Source: an uncultured Clostridia bacterium
GTDB lineage: Bacteria; Bacillota; Clostridia; Lachnospirales; Lachnospiraceae
Assembly (NCBI GenBank): GCA_937895705.1
Contig: CALBKM010000042.1
Coordinates: 71,050 to 135,049 of the forward strand
Direction of reading: 5' to 3'
Length of the DNA: 64,000 bases
Part shown: positions 1-9,907 of the stretch, one piece after another
Layout: every line of letters begins with the position of its first letter
How positions within the stretch are numbered: the stretch's first letter is position 1
Notes under the pieces: model-generated
Seen by the model: the letters and a program-made list of their open reading frames with translations, nothing else
Database searches by the model: none
Told to the model about the DNA's origin: nothing
Program-made: the position numbers and the translations under genes

Positions 1-1931
1 CTCCAAAACAGCGTGTCGATTTCATGTCTTGCCTGACCGATTTCATAATGTTCCAACAACGCAGTCGCTTTCTTTGTCGTCTCATTTACTCTCTGCAATA
101 TCCAACGGTCAATCGGCAACAAATCCGCTTCCTCGTAATGCTCCGGCTTCTTAAAATCTTCCAGCTGTAAAATCGCAAACTTTGCAGCGTTATAAAGCTT
201 GTTAATGAATCGTTTGGAAACTTTCAACTCCTCTTCACTAAAGAAGGTATCGGTTCCCAGCTTACTGTTTGCTGCCCAGTAACGAATAGCATCCGCAGAG
301 TGGTTTTCGATTAAAGCCATCGGAGAATCGGAAGCATTACTCTTTGATTTACTTATCTTTTCTCCCGGCTTTGCCAAAACAAACCCGCTGATCATAATAT
401 CCTTCCACGGAATTTTTCCGGTATGATACAAACTCTTAACAATAGAATAAAAGGCCCAGGTCCGGATAATCTCATGTGCCTGACAACGCATGCCCATTGG
501 GAAAATCTCCTCCGTAATCGCATCCTTTTCTCCGTACTTTGCATTAATCAATGTAGTTACGGAAGAGGTCGCCCATGTATCAAATACCGCTTCCTCCGGT
601 AGAAATTCATTGCATCCGCAAGGGCATGCATGTAACGGCGAAGCTTCCAACGGATTTACCGGCAACTGCTCTTCCTCCGCAAAAACCGGTTCCTTACATT
701 CCTTACAATACCATACCGGAAACGGTACGCCGAAATACCGCTGCCTGGAAATGCACCAATCCCACTTCAGGTTTTCTACCCATAAAATATAACGGTTCTT
801 CATATGCTCCGGATACCAGTTGATTTCATCCGCTGCCTTTAGAAAACGCTCTTTCTCCGTCAACACATCAATATACCACTGCTTGGAAGGAATAAATTCA
901 ACCCCTTTTCCGCACCGTTCATGAATTCCGATCATATGACTGATGGTTTCCTGCTTTACCAGAAGCCCCTTTTCGCGTAAAAGCTCTATGATATGTTCTC
1001 TGGCTTTTTCCACCGTCATGCCTCCGATGAAACTTATGCTGTCCTCAATTTTTCCGTTCGGCAAAATTATTTTTTTGTAAGCCAAATTATGTTTCTGATA
1101 CCACTCTGCATCCGTGGCATCTCCGAAGGTGGCACACATTACCGCACCGGTTCCCTTCTCCATGGAAACGGATTCGTCCGTTAAAATCGGAATTTCGAAC
1201 TCATACAACGGTACCTTTGCCTTTTTCCCTACATACTCTTTAAACCGCTCATCCTCCGGATGTACAAAAATGCAAACACACCCCGCCAAAAGTTCCGGTC
1301 TTGTTGTTGCAATGAGCAAATTCCCCAAGGATGTCTTAAACTCCAAATAATTAAAAGTAGTCTCGCATTCCTTAGTTTCCAGCTCCGCCTGCGCAATGGA
1401 AGTCCGGCATTCCGTACACCACAATACCGGAGATTCTTTCATATAGGCTTTCTTGTTTTTAGCCAACTCAATAAAAGACTTCTGAGAGATTTTCTGGGAC
1501 AAATCCGATATGGTCTGATATTGCAAATCCCAGTCTACGCTAAAGCCCAACCGCTTCCAGAGTTTTTTAAATTCTCCTTCGTACTTATCGATGGTACACA
1601 TACATTTTCCGCGGAATTCACTTCTCGGCAACATACTTGCGTAAATCTTTTCCTCTTTTTCTACCAGTCGCTCCGTCGGCAAACCGTTGTCATCAAATCC
1701 GAACGGGTAAAACACATCGTATCCCTGCATTCGTTTGAAACGTGCAATCATCTCTGCCTGGGTATAGGAAAACACATGCCCGATATGCAGTTTTCCGCTT
1801 ACCGTCGGCGGTGGCGTATCAATGGAAAATACTTTTCCCGCCGTTCCGTGCCGATACCGGTAAATTCCCTCCTCATCCCAAAACCGTTCCAGTTCTGTTT
1901 CCGCGCTCATAAAATTGTACTTCTTGTCCAT
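1..1931 (-). CDS. valS: Valine--tRNA ligase (C-terminal end beyond window)
   Basis: Class I aminoacyl-tRNA synthetase that charges tRNA-Val in the cytoplasm. About 643 N-terminal residues are present and the frame is still open at base 1, so the anticodon-binding and C-terminal parts are missing only because of the window edge. The reading begins MDKKYNFMSAETELERFW. The ATP-binding signature HIGH (GKLHIGHVFSYTQAE) lies near residue 50, and the second signature appears as GEKISKSKSN around bases 325-365. The long segment between them would hold the CP1 editing domain. A T-box leader with a candidate valine GUA specifier lies immediately upstream, which independently supports valine specificity. 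Confidence 0.95.
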   Translation of the reverse strand, partial: MDKKYNFMSAETELERFWDEEGIYRYRHGTAGKVFSIDTPPPTVSGKLHIGHVFSYTQAEMIARFKRMQGYDVFYPFGFDDNGLPTERLVEKEEKIYASMLPRSEFRGKCMCTIDKYEGEFKKLWKRLGFSVDWDLQYQTISDLSQKISQKSFIELAKNKKAYMKESPVLWCTECRTSIAQAELETKECETTFNYLEFKTSLGNLLIATTRPELLAGCVCIFVHPEDERFKEYVGKKAKVPLYEFEIPILTDESVSMEKGTGAVMCATFGDATDAEWYQKHNLAYKKIILPNGKIEDSISFIGGMTVEKAREHIIELLREKGLLVKQETISHMIGIHERCGKGVEFIPSKQWYIDVLTEKERFLKAADEINWYPEHMKNRYILWVENLKWDWCISRQRYFGVPFPVWYCKECKEPVFAEEEQLPVNPLEASPLHACPCGCNEFLPEEAVFDTWATSSVTTLINAKYGEKDAITEEIFPMGMRCQAHEIIRTWAFYSIVKSLYHTGKIPWKDIMISGFVLAKPGEKISKSKSNASDSPMALIENHSADAIRYWAANSKLGTDTFFSEEELKVSKRFINKLYNAAKFAILQLEDFKKPEHYEEADLLPIDRWILQRVNETTKKATALLEHYEIGQARHEIDTLFW

Positions 1932-1959
1932 GCGGATACCTCCTTATAAAATAAAATTA

Positions 1960-2272
1960 TTTTACAAAACAGACAAAAAAAGCCGCCCTAAGCAAACGCT
2001 TAGGGCGAACTGACATGTCCGTGGTACCACCTAACTTCAGAAATACTTCTGCACTCACTACAATACGGGAATCATGTACGCATTCCGATATTGCTTCCCC
2101 AGATAACGGTGGGAATCTCCGTTGGAGCCTACTTAGAATCATCCGTTCGGTCCAAAGCTCAAAGGCTACTTCCATACACCCTTCACGAAAGTTTTCACCA
2201 ACCACTTTCTCTCTGTCATCCGGAATTGTATGTACTCCTCCTCGTCAATGCTTTTTGTCTGTAATTGTTAGT
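1960..2272 (-). promoter_or_regulatory. T-box riboswitch leader (tRNA-Val sensing)
   Basis: The untranslated leader of valS carries the hallmark T-box sequence GTTAGGTGGTACCACG (about 2021-2036), which pairs with the CCA end of uncharged tRNA and forms the antiterminator, just upstream of the terminator at 1975-2007. In stem I, GAAGTAGCC contains GTA (2167-2169), a candidate valine specifier followed by a purine as expected. Uncharged tRNA-Val should permit read-through into valS. The specifier choice is inferred by eye; the T-box call itself is firm. Confidence 0.9.
1975..2007 (-). terminator. T-box leader terminator of valS
   Basis: A perfect 10-bp stem (CGCCCTAAGC / GCTTAGGGCG, bases 1984-2007) with an AAAC loop is followed on the minus strand by a run of seven T. 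It lies between the T-box antiterminator bulge and the valS ribosome site, where a T-box expression platform belongs. Confidence 0.9.
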
Positions 2273-2277
2273 TCATG

Positions 2278-2306
2278 ATTATAAAGGAAACTCTTCCTTT
2301 TGTCAA
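2278..2306 (-). promoter_or_regulatory. SigA-type promoter of valS leader
   Basis: A consensus TTGACA (2301-2306) and TATAAT (2278-2283) are separated by exactly 17 bases on the minus strand, directly upstream of the T-box leader. Confidence 0.85.
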
Positions 2307-2322
2307 CCACTTTTCTTTCATT

Positions 2323-4017
2323 TTACTTATTCTCGTTATAGAACGCTTCCAGTTCCGGTCTGCACTCCAAAAACACCCTTCCAAGGTCCGGATCAAAATG
2401 CTGTCCCATGGACTCTTCCATAATACGGAACGCCTCCTCGTAAGAAAACGCCTCCTTATAGCAACGCTTACTTACCAAGGCATCAAACACATCCGCCAGC
2501 GCCATAATGCGGGCTTCCACCGGAATTTCCGTCCCTGCCTTTCCTGCCGGATAACCCGATCCGTTCCACTTCTCATGATGGTAATATGCCACGTTTTTTG
2601 CCACTTCCACAAAAGCCTCATCCTCCACGCCTTGCAGAATGGACTCCACAATCCGGGCTCCTTCCGCAGAATGACGTTTCATTTCCGCATACTCCTCATC
2701 CGTATACTTCCCCGGTTTCCGAAGCACCGCATCATCAATGGCAATCTTACCAAGGTCATGCATCGGCGCTGCCTTAATAACGAGCTTCAAAAACTCATTG
2801 GAAAAACCAAAGTGCTTCCCGTAATCCGCCAATTTTTCCGTAAAAATCCGAACCACCCGACTGGTTCGTTTGATATGACCGCCGGTGTTGCTGTCTCTGT
2901 TTTCCACCATTTCCGCCATACCGAGTACCATCATATCCTTGATATAGGTAATATGCTCTGTCTTCTCCTCTACTTCTTCCTCCAATTTGGAATTATACTC
3001 TTCGATTGCATTGTAATATTTGCGCTCTGCGGTCCGGTCAATAAATTCGATTAAAAAGCCGGCAAAGGTCTTTTTTCCGTGTACCAATTCCCTGACATCC
3101 ACATGAAAATAACGGTCCTCCACAGCAATCGTCCGGCTTGTTCTGATATCATCGTCATCCCGTAACAGCCCGCGAATTACCTTTTGATACAGACAACTTT
3201 CCGAAACAGGTATTGCCTTATCCACAACCCAGCTTTTTACCTCCGGAAACAATTCTTTCACATTATTATTTGCACTGATGTACCGGCATTTACTGTCTAT
3301 TACAATATATCCGTATTCCTGCAATTTTTCCACGGAACTGAGAATATTTGCAGACATATCATACATATTGATGCGGTCGAAATATCGCATCAGTAACACC
3401 ATTCCGATTACATACCCCACCGTAAGATAACTCACTTCGCTCCCGATCAGCCTCTCTATAATGTAGGTAAGAAACACCGCACAACAAATAAAACTCATCG
3501 TCACTACCGTTCGTGTGGGAATTTCTTTCCTTTTTCTGATTGCGTAGATAATAAACGAAATCAACATAATACTGTACAATATCATCATAACCGGATACAG
3601 GATATGAATCGGCCCGTATTCCTTCACAACATAATTAAATCCGTTTCCGTGTACCAGCTCCACTGATTTATAGTACCATTTATTATGTCCGATTGTCATA
3701 GCAAATCCCAAAACCACGGTGGCATAGCCCAACAGAATATATTTAAAACAACGGTTTACACGGATATTGCTCAATCTTGTTACAATCAGAAAAACCAAAA
3801 AGGGCAGATAACACCCTCCCACATACATGATTTTATTTGCCCAAATCGCCGATTCCACAGTCTCGGAAACAGAAATCATATAATGGCCGCCGCAATTTAC
3901 GGTCAGCAAAACACTGAACAAAACAAACGCATTATCCACTTTCCTGTTTTTAATGAGAATCCCTGCAGTCATTACTACCGCAATCAGAAATACAATCAAA
4001 TAAAACCATGTAACCAT
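2323..4017 (-). CDS. Membrane-anchored PAS/HD-GYP protein, putative c-di-GMP phosphodiesterase
   Basis: 564 residues. The first ~215 residues contain about seven hydrophobic segments, resembling the 7TM sensor module of histidine-kinase-like receptors. A PAS-like region follows (about 225-330), then a short coiled segment (340-360) and a C-terminal HD-GYP domain (about 360-560). The metal-binding HD is in MHDLGKI (H420-D421), and the diagnostic HHEKWNGSGYP motif at 480-490 is intact, so cyclic-di-GMP hydrolysis is likely. The start has a clean AAAGGAGG site. It lies downstream of an HD phosphohydrolase, from which it is separated by a terminator-like hairpin. The ligand sensed by the membrane module is unknown. 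Confidence 0.85.
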   Translation of the reverse strand: MVTWFYLIVFLIAVVMTAGILIKNRKVDNAFVLFSVLLTVNCGGHYMISVSETVESAIWANKIMYVGGCYLPFLVFLIVTRLSNIRVNRCFKYILLGYATVVLGFAMTIGHNKWYYKSVELVHGNGFNYVVKEYGPIHILYPVMMILYSIMLISFIIYAIRKRKEIPTRTVVTMSFICCAVFLTYIIERLIGSEVSYLTVGYVIGMVLLMRYFDRINMYDMSANILSSVEKLQEYGYIVIDSKCRYISANNNVKELFPEVKSWVVDKAIPVSESCLYQKVIRGLLRDDDDIRTSRTIAVEDRYFHVDVRELVHGKKTFAGFLIEFIDRTAERKYYNAIEEYNSKLEEEVEEKTEHITYIKDMMVLGMAEMVENRDSNTGGHIKRTSRVVRIFTEKLADYGKHFGFSNEFLKLVIKAAPMHDLGKIAIDDAVLRKPGKYTDEEYAEMKRHSAEGARIVESILQGVEDEAFVEVAKNVAYYHHEKWNGSGYPAGKAGTEIPVEARIMALADVFDALVSKRCYKEAFSYEEAFRIMEESMGQHFDPDLGRVFLECRPELEAFYNENK

Positions 4018-4040
4018 AGGCGTCCTCCTTTGTATACTTC

Positions 4041-4078
4041 AAAAGCGGCCCCGGTTCCTATCGGTCCCGAGGTCCGCT
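4041..4078 (-). terminator. Probable intrinsic terminator after the HD phosphohydrolase
   Basis: A GC-rich imperfect stem (AGCGGACCTCGG / CCGGGGCCGCT with mismatches) is followed by TTTT on the minus strand. It sits in the 74-base gap before the HD-GYP gene and may allow partial read-through. Confidence 0.5.
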
Positions 4079-4091
4079 CCAAACACCAAAC

Positions 4092-4757
4092 CTACATCAA
4101 TTGTTGTCCGTTAATTACCAGACGAAATGCCTGTCCCAGATGTTCCGCTGCCTTCTTACAGAGAATCATACGGTTTAAGAAAATCTCAAAATAATTCGCC
4201 ACGGAACACTCCTCCGTGTCAATGGTCAGCTTCAACTCGATACACTCTCCCTTACGGACAATAACCTCCGACTCCTTCACGGAATAGTTTACCCGGTCAT
4301 GAATATCAAAGGTAGCAAAATCCTGGTTACGCACACGGGTATAGCGCACATCGGTTTTATCCGCCAGAATAAGTGCCGCAGCCACCGGATTTACCGGATA
4401 TGCGGTGGATTCATCGTGATTGCCGATGGCAGTAATAATGGTAGCGATATCCTCATCGTCCGCTCCCATTTTATCCAAAATACGGAAGGCCATCACGGCC
4501 CCGCTCTGGGCATGGTCGATACGATTGATGACATTGCCGATATCGTGCAAATATCCGGCAATCTTCGCCAACTCGATTTCCCGGTCGCTGTAACCCAAAG
4601 TTTCTAAAATATCACTGGCCACCACAGCCACCTTCGTCACATGGGCAAAACTATGCTCCGTATATCCAAGAGCCTTTAAAGACTCGTCTGCCTTTTTAAT
4701 GTAAGTATCCACACTGGGATTTGCTTTTACTGCTTCGTAAGTAATCTTCATCGTCAT
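4092..4757 (-). CDS. HD-domain phosphohydrolase of unknown substrate
   Basis: 221 residues of HD superfamily. The metal site is recognisable as H37 in EHSFAHV, the paired H-D in YLHDIGN (about 70) and H in GNHDESTA (about 113), with a further D in ADKTDV. There are no membrane segments, so it is cytoplasmic. The start codon overlaps the stop codon of the GH115 gene by one base (TAATG), which implies translational coupling. The C-terminal ~70 residues are not a domain I recognise. The substrate could be a nucleotide, a second messenger or another phosphoester; the sequence does not decide. Confidence 0.75.
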   Translation of the reverse strand: MTMKITYEAVKANPSVDTYIKKADESLKALGYTEHSFAHVTKVAVVASDILETLGYSDREIELAKIAGYLHDIGNVINRIDHAQSGAVMAFRILDKMGADDEDIATIITAIGNHDESTAYPVNPVAAALILADKTDVRYTRVRNQDFATFDIHDRVNYSVKESEVIVRKGECIELKLTIDTEECSVANYFEIFLNRMILCKKAAEHLGQAFRLVINGQQLM

Positions 4758-7606
4758 TAATCAACCCGCGGACCAAGGTAAGACTCTTTCACCGGTTTTG
4801 CAAGCGGATATACAACAAGCTTCTGTACTACCACACCGGCATCCACCGCTCCCATGGTCAGGCGGTTTTCCCCTTTCTTTAATGTTACGGTCACTTCACA
4901 TGTTCTAATATTATCCAGAACATTCTCATTCCATTCCCTGTTGTGACAATTTCCCGCCAGGAAATTGTTCGGAAGAGTCGAGAATACCTCTGTTGCACCG
5001 TCGTTTGCGGTCAATGCCAGACGTTGGGCGTCTCCCGGATACAGCGGATTGGTCGGTGATACATATACCGTCACACCGTATTGTCCGTCCTGTGCCGCTT
5101 CAAATAAATAGGTAAGCTCCGCCGTTTCGTGCTTTACTGCCTGCTCTGCCGTAAAGCTCTCCGTTGTCGGATATACCTTTACGGAATCCTTCGTACGTCC
5201 GTAATTTGTCAAAAGCTTATACTCTGCAGAACCTTCCTTGCGGCTTTCCGCAAAATCTCCGGCCTCAAACACCACGTACTCTCCGATGCCCTGCACCTGC
5301 TTGATATAGTCCTTGGCAAAGCTCTCCTTCCGAAGCTTCACAAGGGTCGGCGCCACACGCTCCACCTTAAGCTCAAAGGTTCTTCCGTTTGCGGAAATCT
5401 TCACCGTACCGGCGGCTCCCGCTTCTCCGCCTGCCACCTGAATCGTAAGCCAGGCGTTCCGCTTGTAGGACCCCTTTGTTGTCTCTGCTGAACATTCACC
5501 TTCCGTTACCACGGAAAATTCCACCTTCTCCGCACCGCCGTTTAACAGTTCCACCCGGACCGCACCGCCGGCACGCGGTGTGGTGACGCCGATACTTCCG
5601 CCGAGATAAATTCTTCCTTCACCGAACAAACGAAGAGCCGGTCTTGCACCTTTTACTCCGTACACGGTCTGTGCCACCGGATACTGCCAGCCTTCGTCGT
5701 TCCACGCCCGGAACCCGATATGAGCGGAGGACATCATGTGATTCCATTTCCCCTCGGCTACACTGTGATATTCCCGGGTCAGCTCCGTATCCTTTAAAAT
5801 GGTACTTTCAATTTCCTTTGCATAACGGTTTGCCACCGTCATACCGCTTCTTGCATAATACTGATTCAACCCTGCCGCCGTTTGCATCAGAATCACGTTG
5901 GCAGATGCCACCGCCGGAAAATACACCAACTGGAAAAAAGCTGCTTTATACTCTTTTTTACAGGACTCATACAACTTCACAGCAGTCTCGATAAGCTTTC
6001 TGACACGGGAACGAATCCATTCCGTCTCTCCGTAATGTACCGGATGGTACACATTTGCCCCCATCACTTCCGGACGACGCATACCGTTTAAGCGCGTATA
6101 TTCCTTTAACACATAAGAAATCTCATTTAACTCACTTTCCGTAAAGCCGCCGGAAAACTGCTGTTTCACAAAAGCATCCGTAAACTCCTCGGTCCGGTTC
6201 GGCGCAGACGTACCGTTTTTCTCAAAGTCATAGGCCAAATCCATAAAATATGAAAGCGGAAACTCCTGGGGCTTTAAGTCGCCCACATTCACAATCCAAA
6301 TATCCCGGATGCCGTAATCATAGGCCATGGACATCTGCTCCCATACCTTGGCAATCGGTGTAGAATTCACCCACTCGTAAGACACCGGGCCGCCGTGGTA
6401 ATCAAAGTGGTAATACATGCCGTAGCCGCCTTTACGGTCCCGAAGTTCCTTTGTCGGCAAAGTACGCATATTACCGAAATTATCCTCACAAAGCATCAGC
6501 GTCACGCCGTTAAGGCCGTCCCAGTCCCTAAGGCCCGGCGTATCCGCATCTCCGTAGTAATACTCCTCCACTTCCTTATAAAGGGCCAGCATTTGCGGCA
6601 CCTGCGACGTATCCTCGTTCACATGCTTTGCGATTAACTTCCTCTGCTCCGTAATAATATCCTTCAGCAGACTGATATTCTGTTCCAAGGTCGCATCCGG
6701 CCCCAGCATGGAAGAATCCCGCTCCCCCCGCATACCGATAGTAATAATATTTTCAAACTTACCGCTGCGAGCAAGACCTTCCTCCCAGTAAGTGAGAAGC
6801 CCCTCCCTGTTGGTATAATAGTTCCACTCGTTTCCGAACCGGCTCTTTGGTCCTCTTACCTTGTCCCACTCCTCACTGGCACGTAGACACGGCTCATGAT
6901 GGGACGTCCCCATAACAACTCCGTATGTATCCGCCAGTTCTGCGTTTGCAAGTCCCGGCCCGTCAAGCGGGAAAGACGCAGACCACATAGCCGGCCATAT
7001 ATAATTTCCTTTCATACGAAGCAAAAGCTCAAATACGTGGTCATACATCTGCGCATTGAAATCTCCGAACTTCTCCACTGCCCAGTTTCCGAAGGATGGC
7101 CATTCATCATTAATGAAAAAGCCTCTGTACTTTACGGACGGCTCCTTAGATGTAATCATCTGCGCATCATAAACAGTCGGCTCCTTGCATTTTACCGGAG
7201 GCACATCCGCCCAATACACCAGATGCGATACTCCGATACACTCGGAAATATGAAACAGGCCGTAAATGGTACCCCGCTTGTCACTGCCGGCAACAACCAA
7301 AACGGCCTTATTCCCCTCGCCTACCACGGTGATTTTATATACTTCTCTCTTCCCCTTAATTTCGGACAAATCAAGGAGCCCCTCCTTCTCATACAAATCC
7401 AGAATCGGACTCTGCCCCACCGTAGCCGCCAACACGCACCCCGACGGTTTCTTCACCTTCTTCGGCTGCTCTACCTTCGGCAAACGGCCGGATACGAGTT
7501 GCACATCCTTACAGACCTTTTCCGCAATGAGACGCACGCCTTCAAAGGCTTCCTTTTCTACCACAAACGGGACCGCACTGTTCCCGTGAACCAGCTTAAA
7601 ACCCAT
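4757..7606 (-). CDS. GH115 family xylan alpha-1,2-glucuronidase
   Basis: 949 residues, the usual size for glycoside hydrolase family 115, enzymes that remove (4-O-methyl)glucuronic acid side chains from xylan and xylo-oligosaccharides. Family hallmarks include KYRGFFINDEWPSFGNW (about 155-170), RMKGNYIWPAMW, TSHHEPCLRA, and the glutamate/asparagine-rich LMLCEDNFGNMR. The C-terminal ~300 residues are beta-rich and match the family's usual C-terminal region. No signal peptide is visible, so the enzyme probably acts on imported oligosaccharides in the cytoplasm. A 17-spaced promoter precedes it (7656-7684), and it is translationally coupled to the HD phosphohydrolase downstream. Confidence 0.88.
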   Translation of the reverse strand: MGFKLVHGNSAVPFVVEKEAFEGVRLIAEKVCKDVQLVSGRLPKVEQPKKVKKPSGCVLAATVGQSPILDLYEKEGLLDLSEIKGKREVYKITVVGEGNKAVLVVAGSDKRGTIYGLFHISECIGVSHLVYWADVPPVKCKEPTVYDAQMITSKEPSVKYRGFFINDEWPSFGNWAVEKFGDFNAQMYDHVFELLLRMKGNYIWPAMWSASFPLDGPGLANAELADTYGVVMGTSHHEPCLRASEEWDKVRGPKSRFGNEWNYYTNREGLLTYWEEGLARSGKFENIITIGMRGERDSSMLGPDATLEQNISLLKDIITEQRKLIAKHVNEDTSQVPQMLALYKEVEEYYYGDADTPGLRDWDGLNGVTLMLCEDNFGNMRTLPTKELRDRKGGYGMYYHFDYHGGPVSYEWVNSTPIAKVWEQMSMAYDYGIRDIWIVNVGDLKPQEFPLSYFMDLAYDFEKNGTSAPNRTEEFTDAFVKQQFSGGFTESELNEISYVLKEYTRLNGMRRPEVMGANVYHPVHYGETEWIRSRVRKLIETAVKLYESCKKEYKAAFFQLVYFPAVASANVILMQTAAGLNQYYARSGMTVANRYAKEIESTILKDTELTREYHSVAEGKWNHMMSSAHIGFRAWNDEGWQYPVAQTVYGVKGARPALRLFGEGRIYLGGSIGVTTPRAGGAVRVELLNGGAEKVEFSVVTEGECSAETTKGSYKRNAWLTIQVAGGEAGAAGTVKISANGRTFELKVERVAPTLVKLRKESFAKDYIKQVQGIGEYVVFEAGDFAESRKEGSAEYKLLTNYGRTKDSVKVYPTTESFTAEQAVKHETAELTYLFEAAQDGQYGVTVYVSPTNPLYPGDAQRLALTANDGATEVFSTLPNNFLAGNCHNREWNENVLDNIRTCEVTVTLKKGENRLTMGAVDAGVVVQKLVVYPLAKPVKESYLGPRVD

Positions 7607-7655
7607 GATAAAGCTCCTTTCCCTCTATCTTTCGTAACTAAAACATACTATCTTA

Positions 7656-7684
7656 ATGATAGCACACTTAGAGCAAGGAAACAA
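7656..7684 (-). promoter_or_regulatory. Candidate promoter of GH115 gene
   Basis: TTGTTT (7679-7684) and TATCAT (7656-7661) with a 17-base spacer on the minus strand, about 50 bases upstream of the start codon. Confidence 0.6.
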
Positions 7685-7754
7685 CCGAATTTTGCGGAAA
7701 AAAGACAGTTTTTATTTAAAAAAACGACCCTCCTTTCTCCGACATGCACACCGT

Positions 7755-9266
7755 TTACTGCCCAACCTTCTGGTTCTCACTCTTCGGCAACGGCACGCGG
7801 AAAATTCGTTGTACAAGCTGTCTCGGTTTTAACGGCAAAAGCGGATACAAATAACTTCTGCCCCCGATGGTTTTGTTAAAGGTAATGGCCAGTACATCGA
7901 GAATAATACCGCCGATATAGCCCCACAGACCGAAGCAATGGGTCAAAATCAACAATACAATTCGCATAAACTTCAGTGCATATCCCAGTTCCAGACTGAC
8001 CTGAGTATAGTTTGCGATTGCCACGAAAGCCATATATAACATTGCCTCACTGTTAAACCACCCGGACTGCACCGTAAAATCACCGATTATCACACCGGCA
8101 ATCACGCTGAGGGGCAAACTTAACGTATTTGGAGTATTTAAGGACGCCAGCCGCAAACCGTCCAATGCAAATTCCAGAATTAAAAACTGTAGCAAAAGCG
8201 GGATATTGAGCGGGTCCTTCACCACAATAAACTGCCACCGTTCACTGATCCATTCGGGGTGCTGCATCAGAAGCATAAACGTCGGTGTCAGAATCAATGC
8301 CAGAATATTTGTTACGAACCGGGTCAAGCGCAAATACGTTCCTGTAATCGGCGGAAAATAATAATCGTCCGCCTCCTCGACAATATCAAAAATCGTGGTC
8401 GGAAGCACCATGGCCTGAGGTGCGTTATCCACCAGAATGATGACATCTCCCTCCAACACCGCCGCTGCAGCCGCATCCGGCCGCTCCGTAAACTTAAACT
8501 TCGGAAAGGGATTGAACCACTTCCCGTGGTACAGACACTCTGCCAGACTCTGCTGGTTCATGGTCAGACTTTCTACGGAAATCTTTTTGATACGTCGCTT
8601 TAACTCCTCCAGAAACTTTTTCTCCACCCGGTCTTCCATGTAGCAAAGCACAATATCCGTGTGAGAAACCGTTCCGGCCTCCGTAATATACATGGTAAGT
8701 CGCGGATCGCGGATACGTCTGCGGATGAGCGCCGTATTAAACACCAGCGTCTCCACAAAACCATCCCGGGACCCTCGCATGACTTTATCCTTTTCCGGCT
8801 CATCCACACTACGGGCCGGGTACGTTCTGGCATCGATGGAAATGATTTTATCGTACCCTTCCAGAATCAACACCGGCACGCCAGACAAAATATTCCGGAT
8901 GGCCTCGTCTGCCGACGTAATTAACCCCACCTCCACATAAGGCATAAACTTCTTTAACACCCCGTGGACATCTTCCGGCATATCCTTTGCCTTCAGCCCG
9001 AAAAAATACTGCAACAGCTTCTGCATGACTTCATCCTTCACCATACCGTCGATAAAGTACATACAAGCCTTTTTCCCACCCATCTCAAAGGTGTGATACA
9101 ACACATCAAAATTCTCTGTCACCCGTAACGTATTATTAAAATACGCCACGCTCTCTTCAAAATTCTCCTTTAAACCGGTCAAGACACGCCCTCCTATCTT
9201 TTTGAACTGTGCTGTCGTGTATGTGCCTTGCATTTCTGCCGTGACATTCACATTGCTCACATCCAA
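7755..9266 (-). CDS. GerA-family spore germination protein (A subunit)
   Basis: 503 residues typical of the GerAA/SpoVAF family: a soluble N-terminal region of about 250 residues (LLEGYDKIISIDARTYPARSVDEPEKDKVMRGSRDG is the recognisable region near 135-170) followed by several membrane helices from about 290 to 470. These are A subunits of germinant receptors in the spore inner membrane. GGAGTG lies at proper distance before the ATG. The B and C subunits expected in a complete gerA operon are absent on both sides, so this is an orphan A subunit here; it may pair with subunits encoded elsewhere or act like SpoVAF. It is the main evidence that the host sporulates. Confidence 0.88.
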   Translation of the reverse strand: MDVSNVNVTAEMQGTYTTAQFKKIGGRVLTGLKENFEESVAYFNNTLRVTENFDVLYHTFEMGGKKACMYFIDGMVKDEVMQKLLQYFFGLKAKDMPEDVHGVLKKFMPYVEVGLITSADEAIRNILSGVPVLILEGYDKIISIDARTYPARSVDEPEKDKVMRGSRDGFVETLVFNTALIRRRIRDPRLTMYITEAGTVSHTDIVLCYMEDRVEKKFLEELKRRIKKISVESLTMNQQSLAECLYHGKWFNPFPKFKFTERPDAAAAAVLEGDVIILVDNAPQAMVLPTTIFDIVEEADDYYFPPITGTYLRLTRFVTNILALILTPTFMLLMQHPEWISERWQFIVVKDPLNIPLLLQFLILEFALDGLRLASLNTPNTLSLPLSVIAGVIIGDFTVQSGWFNSEAMLYMAFVAIANYTQVSLELGYALKFMRIVLLILTHCFGLWGYIGGIILDVLAITFNKTIGGRSYLYPLLPLKPRQLVQRIFRVPLPKSENQKVGQ

Positions 9267-9374
9267 AAATTCACTCCGGAATAGCGTGTCTTGATTTCTT
9301 TTTAATTATTCTGTTTTTCTCGAAAATCTCCAAAATCTGTTTTTAGTAACATCTTCCATTTCAGACTTGTATCT

Positions 9375-9848
9375 TTACTTCAGCCTTCCCTGCTCTTTCA
9401 AGTACTCCTCCAGAATATCCGCCGCATCCGCGATAATATCCGGGCACGGGCGTTTTTTATAATACTCCGGCGTCCGTTCCTCCGGCACCGGCGCACTCAC
9501 CTTCTCCGACAGTCCCAAAAGCTCTCTACACACGATGGAACCGTTACGTTCACGAAAACGTTTCGCCAGTTCCTGTACTCTGGCATACAAATCCATCTTC
9601 CCATCCTTTTCCTTCGGGTCCGCATAACCGTACAGCTTACTCAACACAAAAAACATTCCGCTGACGGAACCGCACACCTCACGAAGTCTGCCCATTCCGC
9701 CACCGAAGGCCGACACCAGCTGCGCCAGCGTCTCCGGACTTTCGTCAAAAAAATCCTCATAAGCCAGCACCACCGCCTGGGCACAATTGTAACCTTCTAA
9801 AAACAATTCCTTTGCACGGGTTCCTCTCACACCGTATGCTCTGTCCAT
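9375..9848 (-). CDS. C_GCAxxG_C_C family protein
   Basis: 157 residues of the conserved-cysteine family named C_GCAxxG_C_C. Visible hallmarks are YNCAQA (C22), FGGGMGRLREVCGSVSG, a later SIVCREL and the C-terminal RPCPDI. The cysteine pattern suggests metal or cluster binding, possibly in redox chemistry; the biochemical role is not established. There is no signal peptide or membrane segment. It lies just downstream of the 5-formyl-THF cyclo-ligase gene on the same strand, with a 59-base gap. Confidence 0.8.
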   Translation of the reverse strand: MDRAYGVRGTRAKELFLEGYNCAQAVVLAYEDFFDESPETLAQLVSAFGGGMGRLREVCGSVSGMFFVLSKLYGYADPKEKDGKMDLYARVQELAKRFRERNGSIVCRELLGLSEKVSAPVPEERTPEYYKKRPCPDIIADAADILEEYLKEQGRLK

Positions 9849-9907
9849 GTTTCACTCCTCCATATCTATGTCTATTTCGTTATTTCATTTTTATCTGCCA
9901 CTTTGGT

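Noticed and set aside
6896..7879. A 327-codon plus-strand frame overlapping the GH115 gene and its promoter
   Set aside because: Antisense to a well-supported gene, low-complexity basic composition, no ribosome site and it runs through the GH115 promoter.
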